Counted from the stretch's first letter, positions 24,758-37,539 are shown. The stretch: 64,000 nucleotides of DNA from Anaeramoeba flamelloides (GCA_027625915.1 JANTQA010000042.1:5592001-5656000), one strand, 5' to 3'. Translations and numbers: made by a program. Notes: a model not told the origin generated them from the letters alone.

Positions 24758-25622
24758 TTATAAAAAATAATTATCAAATCTAGAATTTTCATTCAATTGA
24801 TAATAATCTACGGCATCCAATAATTCTTGTTTCGAATCCATATTTTCATCAATGTCGCAAGTATCATAATAGAAAAATTTTATTAGTTGATTTATAGAAT
24901 TTTTCGATCGTTTTGAATAATCTTTTACTTGTTGAATATTGTCTGAAATTGAAATAAACATTCCACGGTAAAGATCAGATCTAGCTTGAAGGACAAATTT
25001 ATGGATCGGCAATTTTGTATCTTCAACTATTATAAAAAAAATCCATGGTTTGTGTTGAATTATAGGAATTTCTCAAACATTTCCGTAATGAATATGAATC
25101 ACTATTGGGATTTAGTATTGAAAAATCTTGGAAAATATTTTGGGTCTCTTTTGAATCATAATCTTTAAATCCATAAGCCCATTTAAAAAAGTGCTCTATT
25201 TGATGTTCTGTATATTTTGAAAGTATTTCCAAAAAATTTTCTTTTGTAATATTTGGGATTCTTTGTTCAATAAATTTCCAATGTGCTTTAATTCCTTTAA
25301 CTTCGATCGTTGTCAGTTCATTTCTTAGAAATAATTGTTGAAAATCATCTTCAAACGAAGTAAAAGATCTGAATAATTGTTCCAATTTTTCATTTGTTCT
25401 AAACCTTGTTGTATAATCGCCTAAACGAAAATAATGTTCTAATGGATAATTTCTTGGATAATCTATTATTTCTTCAAGGTGCTTTTTAATTGTGTGTATT
25501 GAAGAAACACAATAGGGTTGAAATTCTTTACAGATCACTATTTCCAGAAAATAATTAAGACATGAAAGGTCTTTTTTATGGAGTTTTTTATAGCTATTTT
25601 GTAAAGTGTATTTATAGATCAT
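24758..25622 (-). pseudogene. BTB/POZ-domain protein gene with one homopolymer frameshift
   Basis: The first frame runs from ATG 25622 to 25023 (199 aa). The second resumes the family reading to the stop at 24758. The break lies at an A8 run on the plus strand (25034-25041). On the second frame the upstream residues IIVEDTKLPIHKFVLQARS continue straight into DLYRGMF and then LIKFFYYDTCDIDE and DAVDYYQLN, the BTB fold pattern used for protein-protein contacts, often as a Cullin-3 adaptor. The N-terminal ~165 residues are unrecognised, with acidic and aromatic helices (FLEILSKYTEHQIEHFFKWAYGF). A one-base length change of the run would give a single ~285-residue protein, so a sequencing error is as likely as a true pseudogene. 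The style resembles BTB families expanded in anaerobic amoebae (inference). Confidence 0.75.
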
Positions 25623-27429
25623 TTGATTTAAGAAGGTCCTATAATCCTATAAGTATTTAATAAAAAAGTATATATAGAAAAAAAAAAGAAAAAAAACAAT
25701 TTAATCTTTTGTTTTTTTTTCTATTAAATGTATTATTCCAGAATGGATGTAACTACCAAAGAAAAAAATAACCCCTTCTGAAAATGCACTTGAGTCTATA
25801 ATATATATGTTTTTTTAAAGAGGTATTATCACATTCACAAGTTCAATAATCAAAAGGAAGAAAGAAGAATTTTCCTTCTTTTTTGGTTATAGATTTGAAA
25901 ATAACCTATAAAGTTTAGTTGAGTTTTCCACAACACAAAAAGATAAGAAATAAAGAAGAAATAAAAAGAAGAAAATAAGCCCCAAAAAATCTGAATAATT
26001 AGTGATAATATGACTCGGTTATTAAAAAGACCTTTATTAAATTTATACAACTCCTTTCAAACCTTGAAAAGAATAAATAAAATGATTTCACCGAAATAAA
26101 ATATAATTTAAAAGAATGTATGAAGGGTTAGTAGTTTTAGAAGTATTGTTATCAATGGTAATTTGTAATACTATAATTGACCGAAAAACTATGATTTACC
26201 TCAAGTTATTACTTATTGTTGTTGATCTTAAATGATCGATGAACACGTATACAAATTTCAAAAAAAAAAAAATATACAACTCTTTGATCTGATCCTTAAT
26301 TGAATCAGGTTTCTTTTTTGTTGTTTTTTCAAAGAATAACTTTGTTTTCACATTATCTATTTTTTGATCAAAACAAATTTCTTTTTCAAATATTGCTAAA
26401 TTAGCCCTAAAATTATCAAATATTATATTGTCACCGTATTTTTTTTGTTATGATATTTTGATATTTGTTACTATTTTTAGACAATTTTCCGATTTTGATA
26501 TTTCAATCATTTTGTGATTATTGCAATTTTCTAGTATCTCATGATTTGATAGATATTATGGTGATTTTTGTAATATCATGATTTTTTAAAACGTTATAGA
26601 GTTTTTTTATACTTTATTCTTGATTTAAAACATTATAACAAATAATTTTCTCAATAAAAAAGTTTAAAATTATAAATAAAAAAAAACTTGAAAAAAATTA
26701 TATTGTAAAGATTATTTTTTTGAGCAAGTACTCTACAAAAAAATTTTTACTATTAATTAAAAACCTTTTCGCCAAGATTTAGTTAAACCTCGTAAAAGAT
26801 TTTAAAATTTTCCTCCCATTCACACTTTTTTCTAAAAAAATACAATTAAAATTTTACATGAGAAGAACTTATATCTCAATTAAGGTCTCTCTTGATTTTA
26901 TGTTATGTGGGAACTGAAATTCGATATTATAAATAGAAAAAATGGTTTAAAAAGATATTTCTTTTTAAAGAATTGAGAAAAAGATTTCAAATTTTAGGTT
27001 TTTTTTTGATTTTGAAAGTTAATAAATCATTCTTCGAATTTTTCAAACAAAAGAAACTATTATTAAAAAGCTATTTTTTTTTTTCACCATCATGTTTTCA
27101 CTTACTTTCTGCTTTATCTGAGATTATATTTATACAATAATCCTCAACTCTTGAATATTTAATGATCAAATGGAAAGTGACAGAAATAAGAGGATTTGGA
27201 TTATTTCAAACTTTTCAGGGTAAATTTTGAATTTGGATTGTTACAAAATGGTTTTTTAGCCCAAATGACCAATTTTGGAAAAAAACCCTTAAATTGTAAT
27301 TATAACAATATTTCTCGAAGATGTATTATTTTAAGTTAATAAATGTATTTTTAGTCATTAAAATAATATTAATTTGCCATGAAAGTTGGATAGTGCTTAA
27401 GGGGGTGGATATATTTTATTAGCATAGAG
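25623..27429. other. Gene-free stretch between the BTB gene and family C
   Basis: AT-rich intergenic DNA. Near 26440-26580 there is a run of degenerate 'gatattttgatatttg' and 'tcatgattt' units. No gene or structured element could be supported. Confidence 0.45.
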
Positions 27430-28600
27430 TGCTTATTTTTTGAGAAAACAAATTCTTAAAACCATTAATTTAACCGAATAAATGAATAATTTGATAAATA
27501 AACGTGAAGTGGAAAATATCCTAGTAGAATTTATTTACATATAAAATTTAAAAAATAGGAATCAGAATAATGAAAAAATTGATCAAAAAAAAAAAAAATA
27601 AATAAATAGTTTATTGGTTGATCTTATTGGTAACATTTGATACAATTACTTCTTCTTTACTCGAATTTAATTCTTAATTCTTGGTTAAAATGCTTTTATT
27701 TGTAAAATTTTTGATAAACAAATTACTTTTTATTTCACAAGAATTTCCACAATGAATTTAAAAATTCCTATTTTCATTTGGTTTATCTAATTCTAGTTTT
27801 ATTGATAGAAAATAGGATTTTTTTTGATTCATCTTCTGAAATATTGATTTATTGGATGTATTTGTTTGGTTTTGTAATTATTTATTTTCCAAAAAAATTT
27901 TAAAAACCTTTACAATTCAGAAACTTGATTCATTGTTTCGTCATATTTTCATTTTCTTTGAGTTGAACTTTTTGAAGTTTTTTTTGATTCAGAGAATACA
28001 AATTTCTTTACTTTAATCTTTGAAATAATATTCTTTGCATGGCTTATTTTGATAAAAAAACGAATTTTGAAAATAAATTTGTAAAAAATGACTTGGTTTA
28101 AATAATACTAAATAGTAATGTGGTGAGAAATCCAAGGCAATACCTTATTTACTCTCATCCAAACTAAGAAGAAACTAAAAAGAAAAAAAATCTTCTAAAA
28201 TCCACTTTAGTTTTATCGTTTTTTTCCTCAATCTTGATTTCAACAAGTTTATTTGGATAGGTGATCTTTCTTATTTATTATTTAAAAAGTAGAGACTTGT
28301 TTCAAAATACAGACCTTCTCATACCTATTTTTTTTGTTTTGTTTTGTTACGTGATTAATTTCACTCATTCCACTATAATTATTTCTTAATCCTGAACCAA
28401 ATTTTAATAAAATCAAAGATTTAATCAAAAAAAAATGTTCATAAAATTGAAAAATGAAAAATTTATCATTGATTTATATTGGTTCTTTTCACAAATAAAT
28501 CAGTTAATAATATTTTGGATTTCAAATTTTTAATATCCTGTATACACCCAAATAATCATTTTTTCAGTAATGTTCTCATAATTGAAAAAAATATAAAAAA
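27430..28600 (+). repeat. Dispersed repeat family C, copy 2
   Basis: Collinear with copy 1 at 12800-13960 over most of its length. With the inverted copy at 34500-35290 it flanks the ankyrin-gene region. No ORF of interest. Confidence 0.65.
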
Positions 28601-28899
28601 ATAAAATGTATCAACTTCCTCAAGGTAAATTTTATAGCATTCCAAATTTTTATTTGAAAAATGAAATTCCAAATCAATTTTTTCTTTTTGTTTAACAAAA
28701 AAAATATCAGAAAAATATCATCAAACACGGAAAATTAAAAATTTTCCAAAATACTTTTTTAAAACCTGGAAAATTCAAAATCATAACATATGAAAAAAAA
28801 TTTTTTTAATTTGATTATTTTTAATGAATAATCAATAACACCATCTTATTTTTTTCCGGGTGATTCGGTAATAAACTCAAAGATTACAAGTATAAATAT

Positions 28900-29200
28900 G
28901 TTTTAATTGTATTTAGTATTAATTTTATATATTTTGAAACACATACTGATAAATTCAAATAAATATCTGAAAATTTTTACTTCATTTTCCTTTTTCAAAT
29001 TTTTTTTACTCAAGCTTTGAATAAAGCATTCTATTGACGTTTAAATGTGAAGAAACTTTATAAAATCAGTGATCCTTTAAAAGATTCTTTTTATTGTGTT
29101 GTTTTTAAAAGTGGTGATCCAAGATCACAAAAATGTGAAATTGAACTAAAAATTTTATTACATAAATCTGAATTTATCAGTATACTAAATGCAAATTAAT
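28900..29200 (+). repeat. Dispersed repeat family D, copy 1
   Basis: Similar to about 41325-41660, 62490-62720 and 63130-63310. Shared order is 'gaaaatttttact(t/c)attttcctttt', 'caagctttgaataaagcatt', 'aaact(t/c)tataaaat' and 'gaaattgaactaaaa(a)tttt'. It lies just 3' of the ankyrin gene and has no ORF. Confidence 0.6.
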
Positions 29201-29360
29201 AATTACAATAAAAAAACAAAAAAATATTACCAAATACATTATTTTAATAATAACAATTCCTTCTTTATATTCAAAATAATTTGAAAAAAAAATAATAATT
29301 AAACATGGTAAATTTCAAAAAAGAATATAAATTATTGAAAATAAAATAAAATTCATTTTT

Positions 29361-31112
29361 TCAATTTACTTCCAATCTCTAAAAAAAAATACAAAAGAAG
29401 GTATCTATAAAAAAAAAAAAAAAAAATAAAAAAATAAATAAGAAGGGTAAGAGAAAAAAAATAATTACGTTTTTGTAAGGAGTAATTTTATTCTTGATTA
29501 AAAATCTGTAACATTTCAGATTTGAACTTAATGAGTTATTTAGCATAACCTCTTCAAGTAAATAGAGGTTTTCATTGTTAAAATCTACAGTTTTCTTTCG
29601 TGACTGAGCAAACTGGATTTGAAAATTCACAAAATACTCTATGATCCCGAAATTGGCCTTAAAATTTTTACATAAATAATAAAGATACTGAGTTGAATTA
29701 TAATTTTTCTTGCCGATTAAGCCAAAGCTAAGAAACAATTTAATTTTTTCAAGTGTGATAAATTTGCTTTGAACACATTTTTTTAATATGTTATCCCTAT
29801 CTTGAGGTGTTCCATCAAATTTAATTTCGTGGGTAAGCAAGTATTGAAGAACAGGGAAGGGAACTTCCACCATACAAATTCTTTCAAAAAAGGACATCTT
29901 TTGGTATTTCACATTAAAATTGGCCCTGGGGTTTGAATATTTGAGTATTAGTTTTAAAAGATCCATGGACAAAGAAGGTTTCAAAAAGGAAAGTATTGCT
30001 GGTGAAGAATTTTTATTTGGGCACACATTAAGGTTAAGTCCGTTAATTAACAATACTTTGAGGCAGTCCAAGACTTCTTGCTCTGAAGGCAAACATGAAA
30101 AAAAATTTAGTACTGTATATCCTTCTTTATTTCTTTGATTAGGATCTGCACCATACTCCATGAGCATGGACAGGATCTTAGCTTTACTCTTTAGGCTTGT
30201 GTTTGAAATGGTCTTCATTAAAAGATTGTTTCCCTTCTGATTTTCCCTCATTCTGAAATAAGCACCTTGATCTGTTCTTTTCGAAACCGAAAGGATCGTT
30301 TCCAATAATTCAATGATAGGCAGACTAGGATTGCCGTTTTCGAGTAGAGACCACAACGGCGTTGTGTTATACCGATCAGTTGCCCAAATAAGTGATTCGT
30401 TGTGGTTGATCACAATCTTGATCAGCTCAGAGCTGACGGACACATTTTGGCATAAGATGTGCAATGCATTCTTCCCGTGAATATTTTTCTGCGAAATTCT
30501 CCCATCTTTTTTCAAGACTAACTTCAAATGGTCGGCTGTAGTGGTTTCATTTTGACACAAAATCGAGAAGCAATTGTTTTTCTCTGTGTTCGTTATTTTT
30601 GGATTTGCTCCCTTTTGTAGCATCATTTCTAAGACCTCAAGACTTAAGTGATCCTTTTCGCAAATCAAATGAAATGGGGTATTCGAATATTTGTTTTTAA
30701 GATTACAATTTGCACCCAAGGTCATGCAGTATTCAATTAGTTGGCAACTGTGACTTGCATTCAAACACAAATAATGAAAAGGTGTATTCCCCTCCAGATC
30801 TTTCTTCTTAAGATAGTTCCTTGTCCTTTTTTCATCGAACTTTTCAAAAACAATTTTTGCAATGTCCATCGTTATTTTTGGGCTGGAAAACAAGAAATGG
30901 AGAAAACTCATGCGATCATTCTCTGAGACAACTTTAAAGCTTTTGATTTTTGGTAAGATATATTTAATCGTTTCTGTTGTGAGGTAACTATCAAAAAAAG
31001 AATTCGGCGACAGTTGCAAAAAAGTCGTATCAAGTTTGCTGTCTGTGCAGAACCGATCTATATACCTTTTTCCTTCTTCAACTTCGTTTGGTTTAATTTG
31101 TAAAAGAGACAT
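29361..31112 (-). CDS. Ankyrin-repeat protein, 2 exons
   Basis: Solenoid protein of about 553 residues, presumably a protein-binding scaffold. Exon 1 runs from ATG 31112 (MSLLQIKPNEVEEG) to 29469. A 90-bp intron (gtaatt...ttttag) leads to a tiny last exon, 29378-29361, adding only RLEVN before TGA; an acceptor 2 nt downstream would give IGSKLKK instead. Without splicing the frame runs into a hydrophobic F-rich stretch that is clearly intron. Ankyrin units are visible as GNTPFHYLCLNASHS, SNTPFHLICEKDHLS, GKNALHILCQNVSVS, NTTPLWSLLENGNPS and a degenerate GYTVLNFFSCLPSEQ, roughly every 33-36 residues; later repeats are more diverged. No membrane, kinase or other domain was seen. Composition is clearly less AT-biased than the flanks. 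Confidence 0.9.
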
Positions 31113-31985
31113 TTTAGAAAATGTGGAAAAAATGAGAAAAATAAAATAAAATCTCAAAGTTGATCTTTTTATTTTGTTTTATAGGTAAATTAAAAAGAGG
31201 AAAATTATTTTTCAGATTTCCTAAAAAAGCACACAACAAGAATTAAAAATAAACAAATTTCCCATTTCTAGAATGGTAAATTAATAATTTAAGTTATTTT
31301 TAAGAATTAAAAATTTGAAATTTTAGAGGATTTTTTCAATAATTTTTAGAAAGCTGAAGAAAAATCTTGTTTCATTTATTTAGAAACAAATAGTATTTCT
31401 AAATGAAATTCATTGTTTTTGAGAATTACAAGAATTATTTTTGAAATGGAAGGGTTACTGTTATTTAACAATTAATAACGAAACATTTTTATGTCAAGTA
31501 TCAAAATATTTTTCTTTATTAATATTAGTGGAAAAAACAAAAAGTTCTTTACAAAGCTAATACTAAGATGATCTTTGAAGAAATTTAATTTTGGTTCCTA
31601 CTTTAGCTTTGAGAGAAAATTCTCATTATTCTCATTTGGATTTTAATCTGAGTAACCATTTTTACCATCATCTCAAATAATGATCTTAAAAAAGTACTGT
31701 AATCCAAATACTTATAGAATCTGATTTGGTACCTTAAATTAGTATATTTTTCTATGATCTCCAATAATTTTTTAAAATTTGCACGTAAATACTATTTAAA
31801 GGAGTGAGAAAAATACCTAACATGAAAACAATCTCGGACAAGAAAATAATCAACCTAAAAGATTTATAATTGTGAATATTATCAAAATTGTTGTATTAAT
31901 TACTGATATTTATAATCGATTCCTTTTTTTTAAGCAAGTAAGTACATTTTACCAATATTGAAAAATTTTAATTGTGTGAACATTA
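31113..31985. other. Upstream flank of the ankyrin gene, gene-free
   Basis: AT-rich DNA that must include the ankyrin-gene promoter near 31112-31200. No other gene or recognisable element. Confidence 0.45.
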
Positions 31986-32015
31986 CACTACACTACACTA
32001 CACTACACTACACTA
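31986..32015 (+). repeat. CACTA pentamer microsatellite (6 units)
   Basis: Six perfect CACTA units directly precede, and the last is shared with, the CACTACAAGG terminus of the first tandem element copy. The pentamer is the first five bases of the element's own terminal repeat, which suggests slippage or repeated end-to-end insertion. Confidence 0.95.
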
Positions 32016-32716
32016 CAAGGAAAATTTTTTCAAAAAAAAATCTCTAAATTTTGTATTTTTGAAATATACTCATATAATAAACATTATTATACATAACAAT
32101 TTTCAATGAGGTTTACAACTTTAATAGATATTAATAGGAATTGAAAAAAAAAATGAAATTTTTCAGTAATATTTTTTTCATTTTTAATTGTAAAATTTTT
32201 GAATTTTTTTAATTGACTTAGTAGAGAGATAATTTTCAAGTATTTTTTTTAATAGTATAAAATAAAACATATTTTTCAATTTGAAAATAGTACAAAATAT
32301 TTCAATCAAAAAGATATTGCTCAATTAAATTGAAAATCTGATTTTTTATCTGTTTTTGGAATATTTTTTATCATTTTATTTTTTTCCATGTTTGAGTTTT
32401 TATATACGTTCCCGGTTTTTTTTCTGCAAATTACTTTAACATTTATTCGTTTTTCAATCTTAATGCTCAATCAAAAATTAATTCATTTCAACTTTTTCCA
32501 ATAAAAAAAATACCATGAAAATAGGTGTTTTTTTCAAAAGTCGGTATTTTTGAAAAGGGGGGTATTCAGATTTTCAAGAGTTTAAAAGCTATCCTATTTT
32601 TATTATATAAAATTATGATAACTTTTAAAAAATAATTTATAAAAGAAGTAAAACTTAAATCCAATGTATAGTTTAGGCTAACTTTAATTTTCGGTATTTA
32701 AATTTTCCTTGTAGTG
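32011..32716. mobile_element. CACTA-ended nonautonomous element, tandem copy 1
   Basis: 706 bp running from CACTACAAGGAAAATTT to the inverted AAATTTTCCTTGTAGTG. The terminus matches the 5'-CACTAC(A/T)A ends that define CACTA (CMC/En-Spm) DNA transposons. No transposase frame is present; the short minus-strand frame is low-complexity lysine/leucine. A 3-bp target duplication is not obvious because the copies abut. Copies 2 and 3 are very similar. Confidence 0.85.
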
Positions 32717-32723
32717 TACACTA

Positions 32724-33429
32724 CACTACAAGGAAAAATTTTTTCAAAAAAAATCTCTAAATTTTGTATTTTTTAAAATACACTCATATAATAAACATTA
32801 TTATACATAACAACAATTTTCAATGAGGTTTACAACTTTAATAGATATTAATAGGAATTGAAAAAAAATGAAATTTTTCAGTAATATTTTTTTCATTTTT
32901 AATTGTAAAATTTTTGAATTTTTTAATTGACTTAGTAGAGAGATAATTTTCAAGTATTTTTTTAATAGTCTAAAAGGAAACATATTTTTCAATTTGAAAA
33001 TAACACAAAATATTTCAATCAAAAGATATTGCTAAATTGAATTGAAAATCTGATTTTTTATCTGTTTTTGGAATATTTTTTATCATTTTATTTTTTTCCA
33101 TGTTTGAGTTTTTATATACGTTCCCAGTTTTTTTCTGCAAAATGCTTTAACATATATTCTTTTTTCAATCTTAATGTTCAATCAAAAATTAATTCATTTC
33201 AACTTTTTCCAATAAAAAAAAATACCCTGAAAATAGGTGTTTTTTTTCAAAAGTCGGTATTTTTGAAAAGGGGGGTATTCAGATTTTCAAGAGTTTATAG
33301 GCTATCCTTTGTTTATTACATAAAATTATGATAACTTTGAAAAAATAATTTATAAAAGAAGTATAACTGAAATCCAATGTATAGTTTTGGCTAACTTTAA
33401 TTTTTGGTATTTAAATTTTCCTTGTAGTG
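32724..33429. mobile_element. CACTA-ended nonautonomous element, tandem copy 2
   Basis: 706 bp with the same termini as copy 1, separated from it by 7 bp (TACACTA). Internal sequence is collinear with copies 1 and 3, including 'atataataaacattattatacataac' and an A4G6 block ('aaaaggggggtattc'). Same head-to-tail orientation. Confidence 0.85.
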
Positions 33430-34127
33430 TACAAGGAAAATTTTTTTCAAAAAAAAATCTCTAAATTTTGTATTTTTGAAATACACTCATATAATAAACA
33501 TTATTATACATAACAATTTTCAATGAGGTTTACAACTTTAATAGATATTAATAGGAATTGAAAAAAAAATGAAATTTTTCAGTAATATTTTTTTCATTTT
33601 TAATTGTAAAATTTTTGAATTTTTTAATTGACTTAGTAGAGAGATTATTTTCAAGTATTTTTTTACTAGTCTAAAAGGAAACATATTTTTCAATTTGAAA
33701 ATAGTACAAAATATTTCAATCAAAAGATATTGCTAAATTAAATTGAAAATCTGATTTTTTATCTGTTTTTAGAATATTTTTTATCATTTTATTTTTTTCC
33801 ATGTTTGAGTTTTTATATACGTTCCCAGTTTTTTTCTGCAAATTGCTTTAACATATATTCTTTTTTCAATCTTAATGTTCAATCAAAAATTAATTCATTT
33901 CAACTTTTTCTAATAAAAAAATACCCTGAAAATAGGTGTTTTTTTCAAAAGTCGGTATTTTTGAAAAGGGGGGTATTCGGATTTTCATTAGTTTAATAGC
34001 TATCCTTTTTTTATTACATAAAATTATGATAACTTTGAAAAAATAATTTATAAAAGAAGTATAACTGAAATCCAATCTATGGTTTTGGCTAACTTTAATT
34101 TTAGGTATTTAAATTTTCCTTGTAGTG
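33430..34127. mobile_element. CACTA-ended nonautonomous element, tandem copy 3 (left end clipped)
   Basis: About 698 bp abutting copy 2 with no spacer. The left terminus begins at ACAAGGAAAATTT, lacking the first CACT, or else overlaps the GTGTA end of copy 2. It ends with a full CCTTGTAGTG at 34118-34127. The internal sequence is close to copies 1 and 2. Confidence 0.85.
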
Positions 34128-34199
34128 TATTGAAAAAAGATTTTTTGAATGTCAATGAGATATTGAAACTTAGAAATCCAAATATCATTGGCTGGTCTA

Positions 34200-35290
34200 T
34201 TTTTGTAAAGAATCAAAGTAATTCAGAGTTGAATCTTTCATTTTTCGATTTTTAGAATATTTTTTTTGATTCAATTTTTTGGTTTTATTCAATTTGTTTT
34301 GGATCAAGAAATGTGTTTATAGGAATGAGTGATATTAATCCAATAGTAAACCAAAAAAAGAAGTAGACCCAAAAAGGCGTGCATTTAAAACAAATATTTA
34401 CTTTTAGGAGATAAAAAAATAAAAAAGATCACCTTTTCAAATAAATTTGTTATAATCAAGAAAAAAAAATCGATAAAAGCCTATTTTTGAAGATTGGTTT
34501 TCGTTATCTTCTTATTTTGTATGAATACAAACTATTTATTTCCTTGAATTTATCACCCCATAACTATTTATTATTATTTTAAAAAATCTTTTCTGACAAA
34601 TTTGCTTGTAAAAATTCTTTTTTTCGAATATTTTTATCTAACAAAACCAAAATAAATAATACTATTTCAAAAATTAAAATAAAGGGGTTAAATACTGAAG
34701 TCAAAAAACTGTTACAAAAGATTCAACTCAAAATAAACGAAAATATTTAGAGAAAAATTCCAATCAGATTCAGAATTATTTTGAGTTTACCTTTTAAGGG
34801 AAAATCAATAATTATCAAACCTCATGAATTCATCCAATAAATTCTTATTCTCAAGAAGAATTAAAAAAATAACGGATTTTCTGAAATAAAACTAGAATAA
34901 GAGAATTTAATGACAATAGGATTTTTAAATTCAATTTTCAAAATTCTTTAGAAATTAAAAGTAATTTGTTAATCAAAAATTTTCCCAAAGTATTTCCATG
35001 AAGAATTAAAAATAAAACCATATTAAGAAGAAGTAATTGTATCAAATTTTATAGATAAGATCAGGAAATAAATCATTTTTATTTATTTTTTCTAGATCAA
35101 TTTTTTTGATTTTTATTGATTTCCATTTTTTAGTTGATATGAAAATATATTATACTAGGATATATTACACTCTTATGTTTGTTTAAATATCAATTTGTTT
35201 GGCTAAAGAAATGATTTGAAGAATTCAGTTTCACATAGATAGTAGCACTCAAAATTTGAAAAATGTGTTACCTACTTAATAACCAAAATT
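34200..35290 (-). repeat. Dispersed repeat family C, copy 3 (inverted)
   Basis: The reverse complement of about 34850-35110 matches 12950-13180 and 27560-27830 (for example 'tagattagaa', 'caaatttt(a)tagataaga' and 'gaagtaattgtatcaaattt' seen from the plus strand). The rest is a weaker match. No ORF. Confidence 0.5.
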
Positions 35291-37539
35291 TATATGAATA
35301 TAGTAAAAGATAGACTTAAAGTTTATTAAAGTAAGGTGTCTATAGAATACCCATTTAATTAAATGATAAACTAAGTAGAGAAACTTATTTTTTGAAAAAC
35401 AATCCAGTTTTATAGAGGTTTGCTAGAGTTGGGAAAATAAACAATTTTTTATTCTGTTTTTTGATTGATTGAATGATGTTTTGAGCAAGTGTAAAGTTCA
35501 TTAACCATCATTCTAATAAGTGGGTGAGTGATAATTTTAAAAATTTGATTCTTAAAAAAAAAAGGATTTGGTTTTAAATAAAAGAGATTACACAACAGTT
35601 TTCATACTATTAACAATTAAAAATCTTGTTCGAGTGCTTTTTTCATGTGCGGTATTTTTTTTCAAGACCATACAAAATAAGCAATTAACAATAAAAAAAA
35701 AAATGAAAACCCCCAAAGGCTATAAATCTAAATAACTAAAGAAAAAAAGTACAAGAGTTATCAATTAGTAAAAGGGCAACAAAAAAATACGCCCCTGCAC
35801 GTTTTATATTTACTGAAATCAAAAAATAGACGAAAAAACATATTTTTTTGTTGTTTTATCTTTCCAAAGTGCTTATTTTTTTTCAATTTTGTGGTATATT
35901 GCTTTCTTTTTGTCACAAAAATTGATTAAACGCAATTTTTTCCAATTTATTAATATTTTAATACTCTGGGTATTTGCAATTGGCAAGTTTTTGTCAAGAT
36001 TCTTTTGATTAAACAACACATTTTAAAAATCAAAAAAAAGTCTTTGAGATCTCAAAATAAAAAGTACTAAGGATTGAACACGTGAAACCAACACTGCTGT
36101 TTTGACAATAATAATTCACATCAATTTCAATTGGTAATTGACTTTATAAGCTGTTTTTTTTTTCTAGTAATTGTTTGATTTTTCATTGATGATTTTTAGA
36201 AATCTATCATAAATACATGTTAATTATTTTTTGATTGTAATTAGAAACCAATAAAAAATGAATTTTTTTTTTTTTTTTTGATTTCAAAAAGAAAATTCAA
36301 AGGTTAACACTCCCCCATAAACAAATTTTCTGTTAAAATAAATAAAGAAAAATTTTAATTTATTCCCTTTTTTCCCTAAACTGTATTTGCTTTATTTTGA
36401 GACAATTACAAATTTGGTAAAAAAAACTTTAAATATTTGGATAACACTTTTTGAAAATATGTAACAACCTCTCTGAAACATATTTTTTTTTCTTTTTTGT
36501 TGTTTTTCATTTTTTTTTATTTTTTCAACAATAAAAATAATTTCGATAAATCCTTGAATAACCAAGGAGTCTCTAATTTTATGTTTGAATTTCCTTTTAA
36601 AAGTTTTGAGATAAAAATTATATAAGATATTTCCAAAAAGTGGTTTTTTTTTGATTTTTACCTTTTATAGAAAATTCTTTTTGTTAGTGGTTTTATTATT
36701 AATTTATAATATTATATGAAGTGGAATATTAATCCTGATTTAATTAGTATATATTGGATATATTTCATGATAAGTTCATTTTTATATTTCACCCAAAAAA
36801 AATCAAAAACAATTAACACTTTTATTGAGAAAAGTGGGTAATAAAAATTCAACAAAAAAATCGTAAAGTGGTAAAGAACCAAATTATTTTCAAATAAATA
36901 AAGAAAAGTTCCCATTTTTCGATTCTATTGGAAATTTTCTTAAGACCAAAAATCAGCGAAAAACAATTTTTATCAAATCAAAAAGAGAAAAATAACACAC
37001 AATTTTTTAACCTTGAAAAATATTATAAAATTGAGTTCATAAAAGTTTTGATATCTTAAATTTATTTTATGTCTTACAGATACAGAAGCCAAATTATTAC
37101 AAAGAATGGTTCAATGACTAATAATAATTTTGGGTATTTGAATAGTTTTAATAAAGTTGCATTTAATAACAATATTTTAAAAATAAATTTGCTAGGTTTT
37201 TTTTGAAATAACCCAGAAGTGTATATTGAGTGTAATTTACATTTTTTAAATACTAATAACAAAATAATTTTTTAAAGAACCAAAAAGTTCACCTATAACA
37301 CTTTTCCATATTCTGTATAACCCTTAAAAATAAAAAAAAATAAAAAAGTCTTTACACACTTTACTAAAAATTTTTTTTTAAATTATGGTTTTAACTTTTT
37401 AATTTTAATCTTGTAAAAACATCACAGTAAAAAGGTTTATAGCAATAGTCAACTTTGTATTAAACTTAACAAATAATTAATCTAAGCCCAATTCCAAAAA
37501 TTTTTACACACCTAAAATCAAAAATACACAAAATAAAAT
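35291..37539. other. Gene-free stretch
   Basis: AT-rich. A mildly GC-richer patch at 35780-35830 ('tacgcccctgcacg') is too short to call. The open frames at 36712-36915 and 37074-37262 on the minus strand have background composition. Nothing supported. Confidence 0.45.

Noticed and set aside
29920-30926. Plus-strand ORFs (72 and 61 codons) opposite the ankyrin gene
   Set aside because: Antisense shadows of the ankyrin coding exon.
32801-34075. Similar ~60-87 codon ORFs repeated in the CACTA-ended copies
   Set aside because: They reflect the repeated DNA; low complexity, no transposase motif and not frame-conserved in all three copies.
35780-35830. Patch 'tacgcccctgcacg' recalling the U6 snRNA core
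   Set aside because: No ACAGAGA box or AGC triad around it on either strand; too short to support an snRNA.
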